A stretch of DNA of 64,000 nt, taken from the NCBI GenBank assembly GCA_964536965.1, contig CAZIAL010000008.1, positions 1 to 64,000 on the forward strand, in the 5' to 3' direction. Below are positions 58,140 through 64,000 of the stretch, one piece after another. The position numbers were made by a program, and so were the translations under genes. The notes under the pieces were generated by a model. It did no database searches, had not been told where the DNA came from, and saw only the letters and a program-made list of their open reading frames with translations. Position 1 is the first letter of the stretch. Each line of letters starts with the position of its first letter. This DNA comes from JACMQW01 sp964536965 (GTDB lineage Bacteria; Bdellovibrionota; UBA1018).

Positions 58140-59333
58140 CTATCGAACCGAGGTGCGAAGGAAGTCGCGGAGCTTCTGGATGACTGCGGATTCGATTTGG
58201 CGGGCCCGTTCCCGGGTCAGCCCGTAGTGATCGGCCACTTCTTGGAGGGTTTTCGGCTCCTCGGAAAGGATTCGATCCTTCAGTAGGCGACGCTCACGTT
58301 CCACGAGGGTCTTTTCGAAAGCCGGGAGCCGGTCGCGGATCATGGCCAGTAATTGCTCCCGGGCGAGGGTATCGTCCGGGGCTTCGCCTCGGTCTTCGAG
58401 GAGATCGATGAACGTTCCTTTCCCTTCGCCGTCGTTCGACATCGGCGCGTCGAGCGAAACTTCGCTGCCGGAGGAGCCCAGCCGTTTCTCCATCTCCACG
58501 ACGTCTTTTTCCCGGACATGGAGTTTCTCGGCGAGGAGCTTTGGCCCCGCGAAAACGCCCTGTGCTTCCAAGCGTTCCTTTTCGCGCATGAGATGGAAGA
58601 AGAGCTTCTTCTGCGCGGCCGTGGTCCCGACGCGGACGAGGCGAAAGTTATCGAGCAGATATTTCAGGATGTAGCTGCGAATCCACCAGGACGAGTAGTA
58701 GCCGACTTTCGCGCCCTTGCTCGGATCGTATTTGGAGACGGCTTTCATCAAGCCGATATTTCCTTCCTGGATCAGGTCCATCACGTTCGCGTAAACGCTT
58801 TTGTACTCGAACGCGATCTTCACGACGAGACGGAGGTTCGCCTGGACCAGCCGCTTCGCGGCCTCGAGGTCCCCGGTTTCGTGGAGCCGCGTGGCGAGGG
58901 AGATTTCTTCCTCGGGCGAGAGAAGGGGATAGCGTCGGACTTCGTCGAGGTAGCGGCGAAGCGGGTCGGTCGGGCTGATCGCCCGGCCGGCGACCGAGAG
59001 CGCGGTGTCGATATTCTGGGGAGCGAGCTCGCGAGACGATTCGTCGGAGCTCGAAACTTCGGCTTCGACTTCTTCTTCGTCTCGCTCGCCGGAATCTTCG
59101 GCCTCGTCCGCTTCGGATTCCTCGGCTTCCAGAAGTTCATCGTATTCGATGACCTCCCGTTTGGGCCGAGTTCCCGCAGGCGTCAGTTTTTTGGTGGTGA
59201 GCCCCTTCGCCGTCTTTTTTGTTTCGGCCGGAAGGACCTCCGGCTCCGTGCTCGCGGATACGCGCGCGCGCCGGCGTTTCGGGCTTTCGCCGACGCTAGC
59301 TTTCGGTTTTCCTTTTGTTTTTTTCGGGGGCAT
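58140..59333 (-). CDS. rpoH: RpoH-type (sigma-32) RNA polymerase sigma factor with long acidic N-terminus
   Basis: 397 residues, about 110 more than E. coli RpoH. The extra N-terminus has a Lys/Arg-rich part (PPKKTKGKPKASVGESPKRR) followed by an acidic run (about 64-103). Region 1.2 begins DPLRRYLDEVRRYPLLSPEE at about 123. Region 2: LVQANLRLVVKIAFEYKS, YANVMDLIQEGNIGLMKAVS, VGYYSSWWIRSYILKYL. An RpoH-box-like segment QKKLFFHLM lies at 241-249. Region 4: PKTLQEVADHYGLTRERARQ. It would direct heat-shock transcription. The acidic-basic tail may affect stability or localisation. It precedes rpsO-pnp on the same strand. Confidence 0.9.
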   Translation of the reverse strand: MPPKKTKGKPKASVGESPKRRRARVSASTEPEVLPAETKKTAKGLTTKKLTPAGTRPKREVIEYDELLEAEESEADEAEDSGERDEEEVEAEVSSSDESSRELAPQNIDTALSVAGRAISPTDPLRRYLDEVRRYPLLSPEEEISLATRLHETGDLEAAKRLVQANLRLVVKIAFEYKSVYANVMDLIQEGNIGLMKAVSKYDPSKGAKVGYYSSWWIRSYILKYLLDNFRLVRVGTTAAQKKLFFHLMREKERLEAQGVFAGPKLLAEKLHVREKDVVEMEKRLGSSGSEVSLDAPMSNDGEGKGTFIDLLEDRGEAPDDTLAREQLLAMIRDRLPAFEKTLVERERRLLKDRILSEEPKTLQEVADHYGLTRERARQIESAVIQKLRDFLRTSVR

Positions 59334-59360
59334 GGGGTGGCTCTGTCCTATAATAAGAGA

Positions 59361-60791
59361 ATGGGTACCGTGAAGAGAAGCCGCAAAGAATCGGTAGGCC
59401 CTTCGGGAGGTCGCAAGAACTCGCGAACGATGGCGACTCGCGTAAATCGGGCGGCGAAGAAGAAGCGGAAGAAGCCCGCTTGTCCACCCTCGAAAGTGAA
59501 GCGCACCGTTTTAAAAAACGGTTTAACCGTCCTCACCGAACGGCTACCCGGATTTAAAACGCTCTCCATCGGAATCTGGGTTCGCGTCGGCACCCGGCAC
59601 GAGCACCCGCGCGAAGCCGGCATCTCCCATTTTCTGGAGCATATGGTTTTTAAGGGGACGACGATGCGTACCGCCGCGCAGATCACCCGGGAAGTGGAAC
59701 GCGTGGGGGGCGAGTTCAACGCCTTCACGACCCGCGAAGCGACGTGTTTCCACATCACGCTGCTGAATCGGGATCTCGAGCTCGGGATGGAGATTCTATC
59801 CGACATTCTGATGGGTTCGACTTTCGACGCGTCCGAACTCGAGCGCGAACGCAAGGTCATCCTCCAGGAAATCTCCATGGTCGAGGAATCTCCCGAAGAG
59901 ATGGCGCAGGATCTCTATTACGAAATGCTTTACGGAAAACATGGTCTCGGCCGCTCGATTCTCGGCAGCGAGAACAGCGTGCGAAAAATGCGGAGAAGCG
60001 ATGTCCTGCGTTTTTTTCGAAAACATTATCGCCCCGACAACATGATCGTCTCGATCGCGGGGGACGTTACCCCTGCGCGCGTGGCCAAATGTCTGAAGGC
60101 GCTTTCGAAGCGAAACTGGCCGGACCGGCCGACGCGGCCACTGTCGAAGCGCGAAGAGGGCTTCGAACTCGCGCCGAAAATCCGCGAGGGACTCTGGTGG
60201 ATTAAGCGACCCACGGAGCAAGCCCATATCGTCTGGGGAGTCGAAGCGCCTCGTTACTCTTCACGCGATCACGCGGCCCTCATATTGATCGCCTCGTACC
60301 TCGGAGGAGGGATGAGTTCGCTGCTTTTCCAGGAGATCCGGGAGAAGGCCGGCCTCGCCTATACGATTTATTCGAGTTTGAGCACGTTCTTCGATAGCGG
60401 GAATTTGCATGTCTACGTCGGCGCCCCGGTCGGGCAGGTCGCGACTTGCCTGCGGATCATCGAGGCGGCGGCCTTAAAACTCTGTACCCAGCGGATCAGC
60501 GAGGAAGAGCTGACCGAGGTGAAGGAGAGCCTGAAGGGTTCGATGCTCCTTTCCGCGGACAGCGCGGAGAGTACGATGCAGTCGAACGCGATCGACGAAA
60601 TTTATTTCGGCGAATGCCACTCGATCGAGGAGACGTGCCGCGAGCTCGACCTCGTTACGGCCGCGGAAATTCGGCGCGTGGCGAAGAAGGTCTTCGGCAA
60701 TGGCAAACGCGCGATCCTCGTCTATGGGCCGCGTCCGAGCACGACCGTGCGCCGTAAGCTGAAACCCCATTTTCCGCGGAAGTATCAGTAG
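59361..60791 (+). CDS. M16 family zinc peptidase (pitrilysin type)
   Basis: 476 residues from the ATG at 59361. After a basic N-terminal segment (MATRVNRAAKKKRKKPACPP) the M16 core begins with VLKNGLTVLTERLPGFKTLS. The inverted zinc motif is HFLEH (90-94, with the following MVFKGT) and the distal Glu lies in ERERKVILQEISMVEESPEE. The C-terminal half has the second M16 lobe (LLFQEIREKAGLAYTIYSSL, with the R/Y pair). No signal peptide, so cytoplasmic, perhaps degrading small peptides. TATAAT at 59349-59354 lies six bases before the ATG and could give a leaderless mRNA, but no -35 is visible. Confidence 0.92.
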   Translation: MGTVKRSRKESVGPSGGRKNSRTMATRVNRAAKKKRKKPACPPSKVKRTVLKNGLTVLTERLPGFKTLSIGIWVRVGTRHEHPREAGISHFLEHMVFKGTTMRTAAQITREVERVGGEFNAFTTREATCFHITLLNRDLELGMEILSDILMGSTFDASELERERKVILQEISMVEESPEEMAQDLYYEMLYGKHGLGRSILGSENSVRKMRRSDVLRFFRKHYRPDNMIVSIAGDVTPARVAKCLKALSKRNWPDRPTRPLSKREEGFELAPKIREGLWWIKRPTEQAHIVWGVEAPRYSSRDHAALILIASYLGGGMSSLLFQEIREKAGLAYTIYSSLSTFFDSGNLHVYVGAPVGQVATCLRIIEAAALKLCTQRISEEELTEVKESLKGSMLLSADSAESTMQSNAIDEIYFGECHSIEETCRELDLVTAAEIRRVAKKVFGNGKRAILVYGPRPSTTVRRKLKPHFPRKYQ

Positions 60792-60809
60792 AGTTCGCGC
60801 GCTTCGGGG

Positions 60810-61352
60810 TTAAAGTTTGCGACGGATTTTCGGCCACACGCTGCGAAGACCGCGGAGTTCCTGTGCGCACTTCATTCCGAGCACGAGGTGGCCCTGGGGA
60901 AAACCCGCTGCTTCGTCCGCCAGAGTGATCGCCGGGATCGATTCCGAATTTTCGGCGAGATTCGCGGTCAGGACCATTCCTCGGTCGTCACGCGTGCCCG
61001 AAAAGAAGTTGTTGTCCACGACTTCGACCGCGGGATTCACGGGCGCCAAGGAAATTTCGATGAGCCCCGGCTGCGCCGCGCGAGCCGTGAGCGAAACGAC
61101 GACGGACGCGAAGGGAGAGTTCGGTAACGGGTCCGGCCGCGCGGTCCAGACTTGGTTTCCGTCCTGGCGCGAAGGTTGCGCGGAGAAGTCGAGTTTGCGC
61201 CACTCCGTGGGTTCGAGTTCCTTGTCGAATCCGTAGTGGTACTGACAGAGGATTTCGCCGGGCTCGAGGGTGGCTTCCGCGAATGCAGGTGAAGCCAGGG
61301 TGAGCATCGAGAGGAGCGAAATCCGATAAAACGTCCTGGAATAAAACTTCAT
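60810..61352 (-). CDS. Exported protein of unknown function
   Basis: 180 residues with signal peptide (ISLLSMLTLASPAFA). The mature part has two Cys (EILCQYHYGF and GMKCAQELRG), acidic and beta-rich segments (FASVVVSLTARAAQPGLIEI), and a basic C-terminus (RSVWPKIRRKL). The composition suggests a small periplasmic beta domain. No family recognised. Convergent with the M16 gene. Confidence 0.65.
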   Translation of the reverse strand: MKFYSRTFYRISLLSMLTLASPAFAEATLEPGEILCQYHYGFDKELEPTEWRKLDFSAQPSRQDGNQVWTARPDPLPNSPFASVVVSLTARAAQPGLIEISLAPVNPAVEVVDNNFFSGTRDDRGMVLTANLAENSESIPAITLADEAAGFPQGHLVLGMKCAQELRGLRSVWPKIRRKL

Positions 61353-61525
61353 GGAGGCCCTTTCCGTAGAGGGACTAGTTATAGCGCGTCAGGGTCGAAC
61401 GCAAGGCGGAGGCCGTCCATAGCAGCGCGTCGAGACTCATTAAAACCGGACTTGTCGCGGGCGGCTCGGATGGGTAGGTTCGCGCCCGGGTCCCCACCCC
61501 TGTCCGCGCCACTTTCGGAGATACC

Positions 61526-62107
61526 ATGAAAACCCTCCTTTCGTTCGTCACCGTCCTTCTCGGATTGAACACCACGCTCGTCCACGCGGACGAAACCCTC
61601 GAGCTGACCCAGCGTCGACTCGAAGTGCAGACCCACGAAACGATCCTGGTGCGCACGCCGGAGTCGCCCGCGACCGTGAAAATAACTTACCCGAGCTTTA
61701 AGCCGCGCAAGGTTTGCGTCGAGACGGATATCGGCCAGGAGACTTCCCAGCACCCCTCCTGCGGCACGGAGACTGTCGTCACTCGTCACTGCGAAAACGA
61801 AGCGAGCTGTACCGAGACGTATTCCTATCCCGCGGCGGTCTGCTCGCATCCGGTCTCTTACTGCGTTCGGGAAGAAACCCGCTACGCGGCGAAGAAATCG
61901 ACCCTGACGATTCAGTTCCGGAAGCCGCGTAAAATTCGCGGCCAGAAGGAATTTTACGTTCTTCGCACGCCGACCCACGGAGGAGACTCGACGCCGATCC
62001 GGCTCGAGCGGATGAATACCGTACAGGCGGAAACTTTTACGGCGAATCAGCGCCGGAAGATCCGCGTGCTCGGCGGCGAAACCCCGCGCGGCGCCGTGGA
62101 ACGCTAG
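61526..62107 (+). CDS. Exported cysteine-rich protein
   Basis: 193 residues with signal peptide (MKTLLSFVTVLLGLNTTLVHA). The middle contains six Cys (KVCVETDI, HPSCGTETV, RHCENEASC, AAVCSHPVS, YCVREETRY) that could form three disulfides. A basic C-terminal part (RKPRKIRGQKEFYVLRTPTH) follows. The ATG is an obvious start but its ribosome site is weak (GGAG about ten bases upstream). No known family; divergent from the previous exported protein gene. Confidence 0.65.
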   Translation: MKTLLSFVTVLLGLNTTLVHADETLELTQRRLEVQTHETILVRTPESPATVKITYPSFKPRKVCVETDIGQETSQHPSCGTETVVTRHCENEASCTETYSYPAAVCSHPVSYCVREETRYAAKKSTLTIQFRKPRKIRGQKEFYVLRTPTHGGDSTPIRLERMNTVQAETFTANQRRKIRVLGGETPRGAVER

Positions 62108-62116
62108 GAGACGCGC

Positions 62117-62869
62117 TTAGCGCTTCTTTTTCTTGATGATGATGAATGCGATCGCCGCCGCGGCGATGACGCCGTAAAGGAAGAGATCGCCGGAATCGCC
62201 ACCGCCTGCGCGGCCCTGGCCCTGCGGCTGATCGACTCCGCCTTGCGGGCTCACGCCCGGGAAGACGGTTCCGTCGGAGACCGTGGTCGGAATGTTCGGC
62301 TGGAGAATGTTCGTATTCGCCGGCGCGACGTTGATGCCGCCTTCTTTGCGGAACACCTTCAGCGTATTCACCATATTGTCGAAGTCTTTCAGGTAGTCCT
62401 GGAACTTCGCCTTCGTGACCGAATAGGTGACGAGAATGCCGATGTCTTCCTTTACGGTCGCAAGGTAGCGCGTATAGAAGCCCGGAATCTCTGACTCAAG
62501 GTGGAGCGAGCTCACCCAGGGGTGACCATTCAGGTTGATGGTCTTGGTGTCCTTCGGCTCGGACTTCATCGGCTTGCCGGTGACGCTCGTGAACGTCTTC
62601 GTCGCTTTGAGATAGGTGAGGTATTGGTCGAGGGAGTCCTGGTCGCCCTTCAGTTTCGCAGCGAGTACGATGATGGCCTCCTTGCGTTTGGCCGGATCGG
62701 CGTTCTGGCAGACCCATTCGGCGCCTTCGAGGTTGCAGTTCCAGCCTGGCGGCAACTCGAATTCCGAGAACTGATTCGCGAATTTCGCGGCATGGGAGGA
62801 AGTCGCGAAGCCAAGCGCCAGCAGAATCGAAGTGACCGAGAGACCGAAGACCGAACGTACCTTTTTCAT
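62117..62869 (-). CDS. Exported protein with C-terminal membrane anchor
   Basis: 250 residues from the ATG at 62869 (MKKVRSVFGLS). Signal peptide SVTSILLALGFATSSHA. The mature domain (about 30-185) has paired Cys (NCNLEGAEWVC) and a helix-beta pattern (DYLKDFDNMVNTLKVF). After a Pro/Gly/Asn-rich linker the C-terminus is GGGDSGDLFLYGV, then IAAAAIAFIII and KKKKR, a Gly-rich start, one membrane segment and a basic end. This resembles the C-terminal tails of sorted or processed proteins. Function unknown. Convergent with the Cys-rich gene. Confidence 0.7.
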   Translation of the reverse strand: MKKVRSVFGLSVTSILLALGFATSSHAAKFANQFSEFELPPGWNCNLEGAEWVCQNADPAKRKEAIIVLAAKLKGDQDSLDQYLTYLKATKTFTSVTGKPMKSEPKDTKTINLNGHPWVSSLHLESEIPGFYTRYLATVKEDIGILVTYSVTKAKFQDYLKDFDNMVNTLKVFRKEGGINVAPANTNILQPNIPTTVSDGTVFPGVSPQGGVDQPQGQGRAGGGDSGDLFLYGVIAAAAIAFIIIKKKKR

Positions 62870-62895
62870 CGCATTGCCTTTACCTAGGGTTAGCT

Positions 62896-64000
62896 TCAGG
62901 GAGTTTTCTTGATCCGGCGGGCGACGAAGCCCGACTGGACCCACACTTCTTTTTTGTACTGTCGAAGATTGACGACGGCTTCGCTTGCGCTCACGCTCGT
63001 GACCACGCCGCGCGCGACGAGATCTCCGGCGCGCCCATCATTGCGTGGGCGATAGATATCGAAAACCTGACCCTTGGCGACGCCGTCCACTTCGCCGCGA
63101 TCGATTTTAATCAGATTCAGTCGATCGTTAGCTTGCTTCACGCGCCCTTCGAGATCGTAAGAAAGGCGAGGCTTGCCCGTGGTCGCCGCACCTGAGGAAA
63201 CGGTCGACGCTTTCGGGGTGCCGAAGCGGAGCTGGGCGCCGAGAATGATGCCGTTGATCGCCGCCGTAGAGGTCCCGGAAAGCGGGCGGACCGCGGTGAG
63301 ATAAATCTGATCGCCCTGGCCCCACTGATAACCGAGGGTGCCCCGAAGGGTGAGATAAGACGAGTTCAACGCATCGACGATCAAGCTGCGACCCGCGTCC
63401 TGCGGATCGACGACTCCCGTGGAGATCTGTCCCTGGGGCGAAAGCGCCGTGATGGCGTTCGGATCCGAGGCCAGGGATTTAAATCCGTGGAAACCGAACC
63501 GGTAGGTGAAGCCGCTCTGTTCCGGAATTCCGACGAGCTGGAGCTGGTACGGAACCGCCTTCGAATAATTATTCGTGCGCATGACCAGACCAAGTCCACC
63601 GATGGCATAGAGGCGCGTCCCCGCACCCTGGTTGAGGGGAAACGTTCCGAAGGCCGCGCCGGTCACGTCGAGCGAGCCGTCGCCTAAAATCGGCTGCCGA
63701 GGCGTCGCTGAGCGCGCTGAAACGTTGTCGTAAATCGGAATGTCGACGGAGAACTGCGCGTCGATCGTTTTGGCACGCCCGCCGCCGGCTCCGTTCCAGA
63801 GCCGGTAGTTCAGTCCGAGGCCTTGTTCGGTCAGGCCTGAGCCGGCTCCGTTAAAGGTGGATTTAAACGAAACCGAAGCGAAGCTGAGTCGAGCGAAGAC
63901 GGAAAGGTCCGGGCTCCAGCCGTAAACCGCGGTCAGGTCGAACTGGCTTTTCTTGTACGAGGTGAGACCCGAAGGCTTCGCCTTCGTCCCCGTGGCGTCG
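62896..64000 (-). CDS. Outer-membrane barrel-type protein, N-terminus beyond window edge
   Basis: The frame is open from the stop at 62896 to base 64000, so the N-terminus is missing; a GTG at 63666 is internal. The visible part has many amphipathic strands (for example SQFDLTAVYGWSPDLSVFAR, YRLWNGAGGG, YLTLRGTLGYQWGQGDQIYL) typical of outer-membrane barrels. The last 90 residues are a separate soluble domain (LIKIDRGEVDGVAKGQVFDI, then LVARGVVTSVSASEAVVNL) resembling the small SH3-like FlgT C-terminal domain. It ends in a basic tail (ARRIKKTP). It lies 27 bases upstream of the 62117-62869 gene on the same strand, so the two may be co-transcribed. Confidence 0.75.
   Translation of the reverse strand, partial: DATGTKAKPSGLTSYKKSQFDLTAVYGWSPDLSVFARLSFASVSFKSTFNGAGSGLTEQGLGLNYRLWNGAGGGRAKTIDAQFSVDIPIYDNVSARSATPRQPILGDGSLDVTGAAFGTFPLNQGAGTRLYAIGGLGLVMRTNNYSKAVPYQLQLVGIPEQSGFTYRFGFHGFKSLASDPNAITALSPQGQISTGVVDPQDAGRSLIVDALNSSYLTLRGTLGYQWGQGDQIYLTAVRPLSGTSTAAINGIILGAQLRFGTPKASTVSSGAATTGKPRLSYDLEGRVKQANDRLNLIKIDRGEVDGVAKGQVFDIYRPRNDGRAGDLVARGVVTSVSASEAVVNLRQYKKEVWVQSGFVARRIKKTP

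Noticed and set aside
59349..59354. TATAAT six bases before the M16 start as a leaderless promoter
   Set aside because: No -35 element is visible at 17 bases upstream; kept only as a remark in the M16 entry.
58353..59360. Upstream extension of the M16 frame
   Set aside because: It runs antisense through rpoH; the M16 domain starts after the ATG at 59361.
1..64000. CRISPR arrays, insertion sequences, prophage or rRNA operons
   Set aside because: No spaced direct repeats, transposase or integrase genes, phage structural genes or rRNA sequences were seen on either strand.

Overview
The window is a 64 kb piece of a GC-rich Gram-negative chromosome, densely packed and close to 90% coding, with genes on both strands. 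The gene content fits a Bdellovibrionota/deltaproteobacterial-type lineage: an RpoH-type sigma factor with a long N-terminal tail, an HD-GYP phosphodiesterase, many signal-peptide proteins of unknown family, and several secreted peptidases and cell-wall enzymes. The lineage is inferred from gene content only. There is one tRNA gene (Val, CAC anticodon) and no rRNA, insertion sequence, prophage or CRISPR array that I can see. Stop/start overlaps of four bases (ATGA, GTGA, TTGA) are frequent and settle many start codons.

Layout. 1-5.4 kb: exported proteins, including a two-gene minus-strand unit with a predicted secreted ADP-ribosyltransferase. 5.4-9.1 kb: VanX-type dipeptidase and hydrolase, diverging from apaG, an SDR oxidoreductase and HD-GYP. 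9.1-20.9 kb: an accessory-like, secretome-rich stretch with a metalloprotease/beta-barrel fusion, a stand-alone CheA-type ATPase domain, a 2OG-Fe(II) oxygenase, a papain-like peptidase, a LamG-like anchored protein, a rhomboid-like protein with zinc ribbons and a caspase-fold-like secreted protein. 21-24.9 kb: phnDCE transporter, a CoA-binding protein, anchored SodC. 25-31.6 kb: tRNA-Val, small exported proteins, an Rpf/lysozyme-like lipoprotein, a HAD phosphatase, a PLD3/PLD4-type lipoprotein and a topoisomerase IB with a signal peptide. 31.7-40.1 kb: housekeeping genes (MATE exporter, tsaC/sua5, murF, two RluA-type synthases, an RlmI-like methyltransferase, thyA-folA). 40.1-45.2 kb: XRE regulator, Cys/His-rich metal-binding protein, fatty-acid desaturase, HNH nuclease, srkA, MepA-like endopeptidase. 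45.3-53.5 kb: aspS-glpD-Mpo1-like, then a papain-like paralog, holB, tmk and a GYF-domain protein. 53.6-64 kb: outer-membrane protein, rpoH-rpsO-pnp, an M16 peptidase, exported proteins, and a truncated outer-membrane protein at the right edge.

How it fits together. Housekeeping blocks alternate with exported or anchored hydrolases acting on peptidoglycan (VanX-like, MepA-like, Rpf-like), protein (matrixin-like, papain-like pair, M16, caspase-like) and probably nucleic acid or phospholipid (PLD family, TopIB). That mix would suit a predatory or host-interacting bacterium. The most striking items are the topoisomerase IB with an apparent export signal, convergent with an exported PLD3/vaccinia-K4-like protein, and the secreted ADP-ribosyltransferase candidate at the left edge.
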